Below are positions 1 through 7,144 of a stretch of DNA of 10,798 nucleotides, piece by piece. Where the stretch lies: assembly GCA_041674345.1 (NCBI GenBank), contig JBAYVY010000095.1, positions 1 to 10,798 on the forward strand, read 5' to 3'. Every line of letters starts with the position of its first letter. Position 1 is the stretch's first letter. Position numbers and translations under genes: made by a program. The stretch comes from JBAYVY01 sp041674345 (GTDB lineage: Bacteria > Planctomycetota > Phycisphaerae > Phycisphaerales > Zrk34). Below the pieces are notes generated by a model, which was not told where the DNA came from, searched no databases, and saw only the letters and a program-made list of their open reading frames with translations.

Positions 1-1500
1 ATCGTGGATTTTCAGCACGACCAGCCGGTGGACGAATCGCATCCGCGTTACATGAAGATCGGCGACGGGTGTACGGTGGCGATGGCGAATCGGCTGCGTT
101 TGCGGGCGGGATACAACGCGCATGAGTTTTACCAGTTGATGGGGTTCAAGCACCTGACGCTGATCGCGCGGGACGTGACGGAACGGTTGACGGCGCGGGT
201 GCGGATTCGCACGGCGGGTTATCCGTTCACGATGGGGGGCGTGTTCGAGTCGAGTGACGAAACGCTCAACGGCATTCACGCGATTTGCCGGCATACGCAG
301 CGGCTTTGCGCGATGGACGCATATGTGGATACGCCGTGGCGGGAACAGGCGCAATGGTGGGGCGATGCGCGGGTGCAGGGTCGGAACACGTTTTACATGG
401 ACGGGGACGCGCGGCTATTGGCGCGGGGGATACGGAGCATCGCGGGGCAGAAACTGGAATCGGGTCTGACGCCGGGCCATGCGCCGACGGTGGGTTACTG
501 GTGCATATTGCCGGACTTCGCGCTGACGTGGATATTGACGGTGTGGGATCACTACTGGCAGACGGGGGACGCGGGGTTGTTCATCGAACAGCAGTCGCGT
601 GTGCGGGAAGTGCTGGCGTATTTCGACGCGCCGGCGGCGCGCCATGCGTCGGGGCTGCTGCGATATGATCCGCGGTTCTGGTTGTTCGAGGACTGGAGTA
701 CACTGGCCAAGCAGGATGTGCCGTGCTTTTTGAATTTGTGGTACGCGCTGACGCTGGGGCGCGTGGCGGACTTGTGCGAGGTGATCGGCAAGGCGGAGGA
801 CGCGAGGCGGTGGCGGGAAGCGGCCGACGCGCATGAGGCGCTGATCGTGAAGCATTTTTACGATGAAAAGGCGCAGGCGTTGCGATCGGCGTTGACGAAC
901 GAGCTGAAGGCGAACGGCGAGCCGTCGGTGCATGACCAGACGCTGGCGTTGATGCTGGGGATTTGTCCGCAGGCGCATGAGGCGATGATGGGGCGGTATG
1001 TGCTGCCGTATTTGGCGGACGGGACATTGCCGGATGGCGCGGCCAAGCCATCGGCGTTCTGGTGTACCTACGTGTTGCAGGAGGCGATCGGTCGCGGTTA
1101 CGGACGCGAGGCGTTGGGGTTCATCCGCCGGCACTGGGAACCGATGCTGGCGACGGGGACGACATGGGAAAATTACTGGTGGCAGCCGCGGTCGGGCTGG
1201 TCATGCGCGCATGCGTGGACGGCGCATCCGAGTTACCACCTGCCGGACATTTTGGCGGGGATTCGTCAGACGGGCGCGGGGTGGTCGGCGGTGCGGCTGG
1301 AGCCGGCGTTTGTCGAGGGGATTGATCGGGTGAACTGCGTGGTGCCTTCGCCGCGCGGTCCGATCAGCGTGCAATGGCGACGTGACCAAGGGCGGATCAC
1401 GGGGCGGGTGAGCGTACCGAAGGAAGTGGCGGTGGAACTGAAACTGCCGGGTCAGGCGATGCGCGAGCAGGTGGGCGGGGAGATGGCGTTTGAAGGATGA
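1..1500 (+). CDS. Alpha-L-rhamnosidase (GH78), 3' part; 5' end outside window
   Basis: Glycoside hydrolase predicted to remove terminal alpha-L-rhamnose from glycans or glycosides. The frame is open from base 1, so the true start lies upstream; GTG at 4 is only the first possible start codon here. About 499 residues remain, against roughly 700-1000 for complete GH78 enzymes. They cover the end of a beta-sandwich domain, the (alpha/alpha)6 catalytic barrel and the C-terminal beta domain. The GH78 signature YVDTPWREQAQWWGDAR is encoded at 322-372; it holds the acidic cluster D (328-330), E (343-345) and D (364-366) that binds sugar and supplies the general acid. The TTWENYW motif carries the likely general base E at 1168-1170, followed by HAWTAHPSYHL. 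From about 1270 the sequence matches the rhamnosidase C-terminal domain (VPSPRGPISVQW). Codons end heavily in G (gcg, ggg, cgg), unlike the C-ending codons of the genes on the right. Exact substrate cannot be told. Confidence 0.9.
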   Translation: MVDFQHDQPVDESHPRYMKIGDGCTVAMANRLRLRAGYNAHEFYQLMGFKHLTLIARDVTERLTARVRIRTAGYPFTMGGVFESSDETLNGIHAICRHTQRLCAMDAYVDTPWREQAQWWGDARVQGRNTFYMDGDARLLARGIRSIAGQKLESGLTPGHAPTVGYWCILPDFALTWILTVWDHYWQTGDAGLFIEQQSRVREVLAYFDAPAARHASGLLRYDPRFWLFEDWSTLAKQDVPCFLNLWYALTLGRVADLCEVIGKAEDARRWREAADAHEALIVKHFYDEKAQALRSALTNELKANGEPSVHDQTLALMLGICPQAHEAMMGRYVLPYLADGTLPDGAAKPSAFWCTYVLQEAIGRGYGREALGFIRRHWEPMLATGTTWENYWWQPRSGWSCAHAWTAHPSYHLPDILAGIRQTGAGWSAVRLEPAFVEGIDRVNCVVPSPRGPISVQWRRDQGRITGRVSVPKEVAVELKLPGQAMREQVGGEMAFEG

Positions 1501-2324
1501 GGGGAGGGAGTAGGGATTAGGGATGAGGGGCTGGGGGCTGGGGTTCGTCGGCACGCGGCGAGGAGCAGTGTCGCGCTGACGGCGAGCAGGGTGCCGGCGG
1601 CGGGTTCGGGGTAATGGGCGGCGGGCGGCGGATCGTCCGTGGCGGTGAGGGTGGTGTAAGGGATGTTGACCAGGCCGGGGTCGAGGGCGGCGTGGGGGTC
1701 GTTGAGGAAGACGTCCTGATCATCGACCGGGCCGGTGGAGAAATCGCGGGTAAAGTCGCCGGTGACGGGATCGACGTGGCGCCACACCGCATCGCCGGGT
1801 GACAGGAGCCAGACGGGTTCGGCCAGCGCGGATGCGACGGGCCAGTCGGCGCTGGTGCAATAGGTCCATATGTCATCGGCGGCCCATTGCGCTGGTGACG
1901 GGAGGGTGGCGGCGCTATCGGTGGTGGACCAGTGCGTGATGCCGGGCATGACGACCAGATGGCGAGAGACATTGGCGCTGGCGACGATCAGCCACAGCGA
2001 AGCAACGGACACCGACTGCGTACCGGCGGGCAACGGCGCGGGCCAGACGCCTTCGTGCAGCAACACCACCTGCGTGGAAGCGGACTGTGGCGTGATGGTG
2101 AACACGGCTTTGACGGTGTTCCAGCGGTAGCGGTTGGGATTGGCATCCATCACGACCAGGTCGAACGGGGCGTCGCCGGGGGTGAGGGTCAGTTCGAGAT
2201 AGTTGTCAGCGGTGTCTGGGGGGCCGAGGCGCACTTCACTGATGATCGCGGCGGAGGCGGAAGCGACGATGACAAAACCCGCCAGGAATACAAGCGACAA
2301 ACCGGGGACGGATGTGTGACGCAC
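1452..2324 (-). CDS. Exported protein with PEP-CTERM-like sorting tail
   Basis: Function unknown; predicted to be secreted and anchored or processed by an exosortase system. With the GTG start at 2324 it has 290 residues. That start is chosen because a GAGAGAG ribosome site lies just upstream and the signal peptide then begins at once (short basic N-terminus, hydrophobic GLSLVFLAGFVIVASASA, cleavage near residue 26). An ATG at 2393 would add 23 residues and overlap the promoter. The body is beta-rich with no recognised domain. At residues 239-260 is PEPAAGTLLAVSATLLLAAC followed by RR, matching the PEP-CTERM layout of PEP motif, hydrophobic helix and arginine cluster. Such proteins normally stop right after the arginines; this one runs 30 residues further through a Pro/Ser repeat and 49 nt into the antisense of the rhamnosidase, so the native stop was probably lost. 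Its own promoter is likely. Confidence 0.75.
   Translation of the reverse strand: MRHTSVPGLSLVFLAGFVIVASASAAIISEVRLGPPDTADNYLELTLTPGDAPFDLVVMDANPNRYRWNTVKAVFTITPQSASTQVVLLHEGVWPAPLPAGTQSVSVASLWLIVASANVSRHLVVMPGITHWSTTDSAATLPSPAQWAADDIWTYCTSADWPVASALAEPVWLLSPGDAVWRHVDPVTGDFTRDFSTGPVDDQDVFLNDPHAALDPGLVNIPYTTLTATDDPPPAAHYPEPAAGTLLAVSATLLLAACRRTPAPSPSSLIPTPSPHPSNAISPPTCSRIA
1501..1543 (+). repeat. G-run repeat with G-quadruplex potential right after the rhamnosidase stop
   Basis: Seven runs of three or more G, separated by 1-4 nt (loops A, AGTA, ATTA, ATGA, CT, CT), start at the base after the TGA stop at 1498-1500. The spacing fits the canonical G3+N1-7 quadruplex rule. The opposite strand encodes the Pro/Ser-rich tail of the convergent PEP-CTERM gene. 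It resembles a microsatellite with an AGTAGGG/ATTAGGG/ATGAGGGG unit. Confidence 0.7.
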
Positions 2325-2364
2325 GGGGTGTTCTCTCTCTGGTCTTCTCTCAGAACGTGGGAAG

Positions 2365-2393
2365 AGGATACCACGGTGACAGGATGTTGTCAC
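2365..2393 (-). promoter_or_regulatory. Putative sigma70-type promoter for the PEP-CTERM gene
   Basis: On the minus strand, GTGACA (2393-2388, one mismatch to TTGACA's last five bases at position 1) is followed after 17 nt by TATCCT (2370-2365). The expected transcript start would leave a leader of roughly 35 nt carrying the GAGAGAG ribosome site before GTG at 2324. The -10 match is only 4 of 6, so this is tentative. Confidence 0.45.
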
Positions 2394-2394
2394 C
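2375..2394. promoter_or_regulatory. Perfect inverted repeat GGTGACA-N6-TGTCACC, candidate operator
   Basis: Two 7-bp half sites in perfect inverted symmetry with a 6-bp spacer, overlapping the putative -35 box and spacer of the PEP-CTERM promoter. The geometry suits a dimeric repressor. No regulator gene is in the window and the binding protein cannot be named. Confidence 0.45.
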
Positions 2395-2448
2395 GACTGG
2401 AAAGGCGGTTAAGGGGAAATAAATAAGGGATGCGGGCGAGGGGGGTGG

Positions 2449-3843
2449 TTACGGGTGGGCGTGGCCCGCGGCGATGTTGGACGGTGGCGTCCCGCCCCCG
2501 GAAGTTGTAGCGGGCGTTGGTGCGTTGGGAAATGGAATGTCGCCGGGAGGGGAAGCGGCGGAGGCGAGATCGGCTTTGGTTTTTTCGGCGATTTGTTGGG
2601 CGAGGTACTGGCGGTGGCCGACTTTGTAGGCGGTGACGGTGATGAAGCTGAAGATGATGAGGAAGAAGGGGCCGACGAAGCGGAGACGAAGGAAGATCAT
2701 GGACGAGCCGACGACGGCGAAGGCGAGGGCGATGCCGTAGAGGGCGAAGACCGCTTGTTTGACGGACAAGCCGGAGCGGATGAGTTGATGATGGAGGTGT
2801 TGGCTGTCGGGGCTGAAGATGGGCTGGCCGCGCATTTTTCGGCGGACGATGGCGAGGGAGGTGTCGAGGATGGGGACGGCGAAGACGATCAGGCCGGCCA
2901 TGACGAGGGTGGGATCGCCCTTCTCGGCGAAGAGGAGGATGGTGGTGACGGAGAGGTAGCCAAGGAGGAGTGAGCCGGCATCGCCCATGAAGATGTTGGC
3001 GGGGTTGAAGTTGTAGGGGAGGAAGCCGAGGATCGCGCCGAGCATGGCCAGACACATGACGATGCGGACGGGATCGAGGAAGGGCGAATAAGCGCCGCCG
3101 GGACCATACAGACCCATCGCCAGGGCGGTGGCGATGAAGAGGAAGCCGAGGGTGATGATGCCGGTGACGCCGGACGCCAGGCCGTCCAGGCCGTCGAGGA
3201 GATTGGTGGCGTTACAGGCGCCGAGGACGAGGAAGGCGACCAGACCGGCGCCGATCCAGTAGGACGGATCGTAATAGACCGGGTGCGCGCCGAAGCCGGG
3301 GATGATGGCCGGATCGAGGCCGAAGTTGGTGAACAGCGACCGGATGGCGCCGCTGGCGAGTTGTGTGCCGACGGTTTCCTTGGCGAGCAGGGCGGCGGCG
3401 AGGAGTTGTCCGCCGACTTTGACGCGGGGGCTGATGCCGTACACGTCGTCGATCACGCCGACGAGGCAGATGATTCCCGCGCCGACGATGATGCTCATGG
3501 GGAACTGGACCGAGGAGGCGGAGACCTGTTCCATGACGGCGGTGTGGGGCGTGAGGAAGAAGCAGACGATCACGCCGATCAGCCAGCCGAGGAACACCGC
3601 CACGCCGCCGAGGTACGCCACCGGCTCGATATGCTGCTTGCGCTTCAGGTCAGGCCAATCGACGATGCCGTTGGCCAGCGCCAGTTTGCGCATGATCGGC
3701 GTCATGATGAGCGACACCACGAACGCGACCAGCAGCACGGGCATGTACGGGCTGAGCACCTGATTGGCGCTGAAGGTTTGCTTCACCGCCTCGGTCAGGT
3801 TGCCCGCGCCGTTCGTATTCAGTTGTGCCAGCACGCTCCACAT
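2449..3843 (-). CDS. WecA/MraY-family polyprenyl-phosphate HexNAc-1-phosphate transferase
   Basis: Integral membrane enzyme that moves a sugar-1-phosphate (usually GlcNAc-1-P) from a UDP-sugar to undecaprenyl phosphate, the first lipid-linked step of a surface polysaccharide or O-antigen. It has 464 residues and about 10-11 hydrophobic segments. Family motifs in order: a DD pair at 132-133 (VGVIDDVYG), NATNLLDGLDGLASG at 211-225, FNPANIFMGDAGSLLLGY at 279-296, and HLHH at 349-352. The last is the HIHH-type motif of the WecA/TagO branch and argues against MraY of peptidoglycan synthesis. The C-terminal ~40 residues are Pro/Thr/Gly-rich, look disordered, and include one copy of the TTCCGGGGG motif (2495-2503). 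The start is 7 nt after the epimerase stop, with only a weak GAGTAGG as ribosome site, so both genes are probably co-transcribed. The + strand GC skew reverses inside this gene near 3.6 kb. Confidence 0.9.
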   Translation of the reverse strand: MWSVLAQLNTNGAGNLTEAVKQTFSANQVLSPYMPVLLVAFVVSLIMTPIMRKLALANGIVDWPDLKRKQHIEPVAYLGGVAVFLGWLIGVIVCFFLTPHTAVMEQVSASSVQFPMSIIVGAGIICLVGVIDDVYGISPRVKVGGQLLAAALLAKETVGTQLASGAIRSLFTNFGLDPAIIPGFGAHPVYYDPSYWIGAGLVAFLVLGACNATNLLDGLDGLASGVTGIITLGFLFIATALAMGLYGPGGAYSPFLDPVRIVMCLAMLGAILGFLPYNFNPANIFMGDAGSLLLGYLSVTTILLFAEKGDPTLVMAGLIVFAVPILDTSLAIVRRKMRGQPIFSPDSQHLHHQLIRSGLSVKQAVFALYGIALAFAVVGSSMIFLRLRFVGPFFLIIFSFITVTAYKVGHRQYLAQQIAEKTKADLASAASPPGDIPFPNAPTPATTSGGGTPPSNIAAGHAHP

Positions 3844-3850
3844 CGTTTGC

Positions 3851-4816
3851 CTACTCGTTACCAGCCGGTCGGATCAACTGCCGAAGGATATCGTCCAGTT
3901 TTTTCGTCGGCGTAAATCCGATCGCCGCCCGTATTTTCGTCAGGTCCGGCACGCGCCGGGTCAAATCGTCAAACCCGCTGCCATATGCCGAATCATATGG
4001 CACATTCACACGACCGGCCCGCGAACCGGTCATCGCGATCACACGATCCGCCAGGTCCGCAATCGACACTTCCTCGTCACTGCCCAGGTTATACACCTGC
4101 CCGTGACATTCAGGCCGGCCCAGCAGCTTCGGCAACGCATCGGTCACATCGCCCACGTGACAGAAGCATCGCGTCTGCCGGCCGTCGCCATATACCTCTA
4201 TCGGCTGATTCGACAGCGCCTTTGCGATAAAACGCGGAACCACCATCCCGTATTGCCCGCTTTGCCCCGGCCCGACCGTATTGAAAAACCGCGCCGCCAC
4301 CACCGGCAATCCATCGGTCTGATAATGCGCCAACGCCAGGTATTCATCCAGCGCCTTGCTCATCGCATATGACCACCGGCTGAACCGCGTCGATCCGTAA
4401 ACCACATCATCATCCTCGCAAAACGGCACCTTCGCGCTCTTGCCATACACCTCGCTCGAACTGGCGATCAGCGTCGGTATCTTCCGGTCCGCCACCTGCC
4501 GCAGCAACGTCGCCACCTGCGTCACGTTGTTCTCAATCGACCGCACCGGCTGCTCGACGATCAGCTTCACGCCCACCGCCGCCGCCAGGTGGTACACCTG
4601 TTCCACGCCGTCCAACCACGATCCGTCGGCGGGCATGTCCGACACCCTGCACGCGCTCAGCCGGCACCCCCGGAAGTTGTCAAGCAGGTGCGCGATGTTG
4701 CTTCGCCGGCCGGTGGATAAATCATCCACGACATGCACGTCGTGGCCCGCGGCCAGCAGCGATTCCACCAGATGCGAGCCGATGAAGCCCGCTCCTCCGG
4801 TGACGACGATCTTCAT
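3851..4816 (-). CDS. NAD-dependent NDP-sugar epimerase/dehydratase (extended SDR)
   Basis: Nucleotide-sugar modifying enzyme of the GalE / UDP-glucuronate decarboxylase group, 321 residues. The Rossmann glycine motif TGGAGFIG is at 6-13, with the acidic NAD-selecting residue in VVDDLSTG (D31/D32). The catalytic serine region ASSSEVYG is at 118-125 and Y150-AMS-K154 is the YxxxK pair. The C-terminal region YDSAYGSGFDDLTRRVPDL...LDDIL (274-311) recurs in epimerases and decarboxylases acting on UDP-sugars. The ATG at 4816 is chosen over those at 4834 and 4831 because GGAG lies 9 nt upstream and the protein then begins MKIVVTGG, the usual start. It lies 7 nt upstream of the WecA-like gene, so it may supply or modify the sugar nucleotide for that transferase or a later glycan step. 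Exact substrate and product cannot be read; UDP-Glc/GlcNAc 4-epimerase is as likely as decarboxylase. One TTCCGGGGG copy falls in the codons for NFRGC (4667-4675). Confidence 0.88.
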   Translation of the reverse strand: MKIVVTGGAGFIGSHLVESLLAAGHDVHVVDDLSTGRRSNIAHLLDNFRGCRLSACRVSDMPADGSWLDGVEQVYHLAAAVGVKLIVEQPVRSIENNVTQVATLLRQVADRKIPTLIASSSEVYGKSAKVPFCEDDDVVYGSTRFSRWSYAMSKALDEYLALAHYQTDGLPVVAARFFNTVGPGQSGQYGMVVPRFIAKALSNQPIEVYGDGRQTRCFCHVGDVTDALPKLLGRPECHGQVYNLGSDEEVSIADLADRVIAMTGSRAGRVNVPYDSAYGSGFDDLTRRVPDLTKIRAAIGFTPTKKLDDILRQLIRPAGNE

Positions 4817-4844
4817 ACCGCGATACTCCATCATAAACGGATTG

Positions 4845-4989
4845 GTGATTTTGGATTTTTGATTTGTGATTTAAAATCCACGATCTTCAAGCCCGGCCAT
4901 GCCGTCTTCGGCTTGGCCGGGATCGACGCCTTCCAAATCACACGGCTTCGACAACGGAACGCTAAATCCAAAATCACAAATCACAAATC
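4845..4989. repeat. Composite inverted-repeat element between pyrF and the epimerase
   Basis: A 14-bp perfect inverted repeat (GTGATTTTGGATTT at 4845-4858, its complement at 4964-4977) plus a 12-bp pair (GATTTGTGATTT at 4861-4872, complements at 4971-4982 and 4978-4989) bracket a GC-rich hairpin at 4892-4921. The AT-rich arms contrast sharply with the GC-rich surroundings. The pyrF stop codon (4974-4976) lies in the right arm, so PyrF's last residues ICDL are encoded by repeat DNA. It looks like a small non-autonomous palindromic element; no ORF is inside. Confidence 0.7.
4892..4921. terminator. Strong GC hairpin, possible terminator or element core
   Basis: CCCGGCCA pairs with TGGCCGGG, then after one T/T mismatch GCCG pairs with CGGC around a TCTT loop. 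It lies 52-82 nt downstream of the pyrF stop on the minus strand. The minus-strand bases directly after it are not a U-run, so intrinsic termination is uncertain; it may instead be the core of the surrounding palindromic element. Confidence 0.5.
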
Positions 4990-5888
4990 CCAGCGATCTC
5001 CCGCTTCAATTCCGCCGCCGCCGCCCCCACCGCCGCCGTCCAGTCCGCCGTGTACTTGTCGGCATATGCGTAAATCACGGATCGGCTGGCGGTGATGATC
5101 GCGCTGCTCGGCTTGCCCGGCAGAAAGCAGCCGCGCACGTCTTCCGCGCCGCCGCCCTGCGCTCCGTAGCCCGGCACCAACAATATCTGCCGCTCCATTC
5201 TCCGCCGCAGGTCCGCGATCTCATCTCGCTGGGTCGCCCCGACCACCGCGCCCAGTAAACTCATCCCGCTTTCGCCGACATCCCCCGCCCCGGTGGCCGC
5301 CACTAAATCCGCCATCATCTGCCCCACCGTCCGTCCATCGGCCAGCTTCTGCGACTGCACCGCGTCACTGCCGCCGTTGCTCGTTCGCACCAGCGCGAAC
5401 AAACCTTTGCCCTGTTCCCTCGCCGCCTTCAACAGCGGCTGCAGCGTGTCCATCCCCAAATACGCATTCACCGTCAACGCATCGACCCCCGTTTCACTTC
5501 CGGGGGCGGGGGCGAAACTCGCCGCCGCGTAATGTTCCGCGCTGATGCCGATGTCCCCGCGCTTGGCGTCCAGTATCACCATCAGCCCCAGCGCCTTGGC
5601 CTCCTCGATGCAGTTCCACAAACATTCCACGCCCTCGGCCTGGTATCGCTCGAAGCACGCCGATTGAAACTTCACCATCGGCACGCCCGCCGCCGCCGTC
5701 GCACGCAACACCCCCCGCACAAAGGCCTGTATCGCATCGCTCGCGCTGGCCGGGTCGCTCCCATCGTCCATCCCCTCCCGCGAACGTATCGCGCCCGGCA
5801 ACTTCGCATACACCGGGTCGATCCCCACGCACACCGGCGAACCGCTGCGCTCCACCGCCCCACGCCATCGTTCCGCGAAATGATTCAT
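4974..5888 (-). CDS. pyrF: Orotidine 5'-phosphate decarboxylase, type 2
   Basis: Catalyses OMP to UMP, the last step of de novo pyrimidine synthesis, in the cytosol. At 304 residues it fits the longer type 2 subfamily rather than the ~230-residue E. coli type. The catalytic DAKRGDIG motif is at 107-114, with CVGIDP at 20-25, MVKFQSACFE at 71-80, ALTVNAYLG at 137-145 and the phosphate-binding LVPGYGAQGG at 237-246. The ATG at 5888 is preceded by TATGAT only 6 nt upstream and no ribosome site, suggesting a leaderless mRNA. Between residues 124 and 134 the sequence FAPAPGSETGV includes residues encoded by the motif copy CACTTCCGGGGGCGGGGGCG (5495-5514), apparently an inserted loop ahead of the conserved ALTVN strand. 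The last four residues and stop lie in an AT-rich repeat. Divergent from serC across 164 nt. Confidence 0.95.
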   Translation of the reverse strand: MNHFAERWRGAVERSGSPVCVGIDPVYAKLPGAIRSREGMDDGSDPASASDAIQAFVRGVLRATAAAGVPMVKFQSACFERYQAEGVECLWNCIEEAKALGLMVILDAKRGDIGISAEHYAAASFAPAPGSETGVDALTVNAYLGMDTLQPLLKAAREQGKGLFALVRTSNGGSDAVQSQKLADGRTVGQMMADLVAATGAGDVGESGMSLLGAVVGATQRDEIADLRRRMERQILLVPGYGAQGGGAEDVRGCFLPGKPSSAIITASRSVIYAYADKYTADWTAAVGAAAAELKREIAGICDL

Positions 5889-5894
5889 CCCCCC

Positions 5895-5900
5895 ATCATA
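5895..5900 (-). promoter_or_regulatory. -10 box TATGAT for leaderless pyrF
   Basis: TATGAT on the minus strand (5 of 6 to TATAAT) is separated from the pyrF ATG by exactly 6 nt (six G). A start 6-7 nt downstream of the -10 would fall at the A of the ATG. No -35 consensus is seen; the TTCCGGGGG copy at 5914-5922 lies next to the expected -35 position. Confidence 0.55.
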
Positions 5901-5932
5901 CCCCGTCCGTCATTTCCGGGGGCGTCCCCATC

Positions 5933-5941
5933 TGCTAAACT
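5933..5941 (+). promoter_or_regulatory. Possible extended -10 (TGC-TAAACT) for serC
   Basis: TG one base before TAAACT matches an extended -10 layout. Transcription from here would give serC a leader of about 105 nt that contains the whole GAAACCC repeat. It is back to back with the pyrF -10 across about 35 nt. Match to TATAAT is 4 of 6, so weak. Confidence 0.3.
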
Positions 5942-5964
5942 GTTCCTTCTTCGTCGTCGTTCTC

Positions 5965-6052
5965 GAAACCCGAAACCCCGGAACCCGAAACCCCGGAACC
6001 CGGAACCCGGAACCCCGAAACCCCGGAACCCGAAACCCGAAACTGAAAACCC
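5965..6052 (+). repeat. GAAACCC/GGAACCC tandem repeat filling the serC leader
   Basis: Units of 7-8 nt, G(A/G)AACCC(C), run without break up to the base before the serC ATG. The 15-mer GAAACCCCGGAACCC occurs three times exactly (5972-5986, 5987-6001, 6017-6031). No Shine-Dalgarno site exists in this stretch. Confidence 0.85.
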
Positions 6053-7144
6053 ATGAAACGCATCCACAACTTCTCCGCCGGTCCCTGCACATTGCCCCTG
6101 CCCGCCCTCGAAGCCGCACGCGATCAATTCGTTGATTACAAAGGCACCGGCATGTCGCTCATCGAGATGAGCCACCGCTCCAAAACCGTCGATGCCGTCC
6201 ACGTCGATGCCCTCACGCTGTTCCGTGAACTGCTCCATGTCCCCGCCACTCACCATATCCTCTTCCTCGGCGGCGGGGCCACGTTCCAGTTCGCCCAAGT
6301 CCCCATGAATCTGCTCGCCGGCGGGAAATCAGCCGATTACACCCACACCGGCGCCTGGGCCAAAAAAGCCATCGCCGACGCCAAACTCTTCGGCAAAGTC
6401 AACACGATCTGGGACGGCAAAGATTCCAACTACATGACACTCCCCGACCCCGGAAGCATCAAAACTTCCAACGGTGCCGCGTACCTCCATCTGACCAGCA
6501 ACGAAACCATCGGCGGGGTTCAGTGGAAATCCTTCCCGACCGTCAACGTCCCCCTGGTCAGCGATATGTCCAGCGACATCCTCAGCCGACCCATCCCCTT
6601 TGAAAAGTTCGGGCTGATCTATGCCGGCGCTCAGAAAAACATCGGCCCCGCGGGCATCGCCGTCGTTATCATTCGGGATGACGTACTCAAAAGCTGCCCC
6701 GGCAATCTCGCCAACTATTTCAACTACGCCTCGCACGTCGCTGAAAACTCCATGCTCAACACCCCGCCGGTCTTCCAGATATGGATGATCCAACTGGTCC
6801 TCCAATGGCTCAAAGGCAACGGTGGCCTGGCATGGGCGCAGAAACAGGCCGAGACGCGCAGCAACATTCTCTACGATGCGATCAACCACCACGCCGACTT
6901 CTATCGCTGCCCCGTCGATGCGAAGTATCGCTCCACGATGAACGTCGTCTTCCGCCTGCCCAGCGAAGACCTCGAAACGAAGTTCTGCAAGGAAGCCGAG
7001 GCCAAGGGACTCAGCGGCCTGAAGGGCCATCGCAGCGTCGGCGGATGCCGCGCGTCCATCTACAACGCCATGCCCATCGAAGGCGCGACCGCCCTCGCCA
7101 CCTTCATGGACGACTTCGCCCGCAACAACGGCGGGGGCAATTAA
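6053..7144 (+). CDS. serC: Phosphoserine aminotransferase
   Basis: PLP-dependent transaminase that makes 3-phosphoserine from 3-phosphohydroxypyruvate and glutamate in serine synthesis; the same enzyme type can serve pyridoxine synthesis. At 363 residues it has normal length. Recognisable parts: the N-terminal NFSAGPCTLP (6-15), SLIEMSHRSK (35-44), LFLGGGATFQF (70-80), the substrate-side TSNETIGGVQW (148-158), and AGAQKNIGPAG (191-201), where K195 is the Schiff-base lysine. HRSVGGCRASIYNAMP near the C-terminus is also typical. The ATG at 6053 is preceded by a tandem repeat and no ribosome site. The last codons (GGGN, stop TAA at 7142-7144) lie in a perfect 20-bp palindrome. The DUF971 gene follows 71 nt downstream on the same strand. 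Confidence 0.97.
   Translation: MKRIHNFSAGPCTLPLPALEAARDQFVDYKGTGMSLIEMSHRSKTVDAVHVDALTLFRELLHVPATHHILFLGGGATFQFAQVPMNLLAGGKSADYTHTGAWAKKAIADAKLFGKVNTIWDGKDSNYMTLPDPGSIKTSNGAAYLHLTSNETIGGVQWKSFPTVNVPLVSDMSSDILSRPIPFEKFGLIYAGAQKNIGPAGIAVVIIRDDVLKSCPGNLANYFNYASHVAENSMLNTPPVFQIWMIQLVLQWLKGNGGLAWAQKQAETRSNILYDAINHHADFYRCPVDAKYRSTMNVVFRLPSEDLETKFCKEAEAKGLSGLKGHRSVGGCRASIYNAMPIEGATALATFMDDFARNNGGGN

Noticed and set aside
2390..3915. Long open frames overlapping the WecA-like gene in other frames and on the + strand
   Set aside because: Arg/Pro/His-rich or Asp/Gly/Glu-rich translations without motifs, fully explained as shadows of the transferase gene.
4998..5040. CCG trinucleotide run as a possible separate repeat element
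   Set aside because: It is the alanine-rich C-terminal helix region of PyrF (GAAAAELKRE) with biased codons.
5965..6052. Possible CRISPR array from the regular GAAACCC/CCGGAACC units
   Set aside because: Units are 7-15 nt, contiguous and without spacers; this is a simple tandem repeat.
6329..7030. 233-codon minus-strand frame
   Set aside because: Antisense shadow of serC with no recognisable domain.
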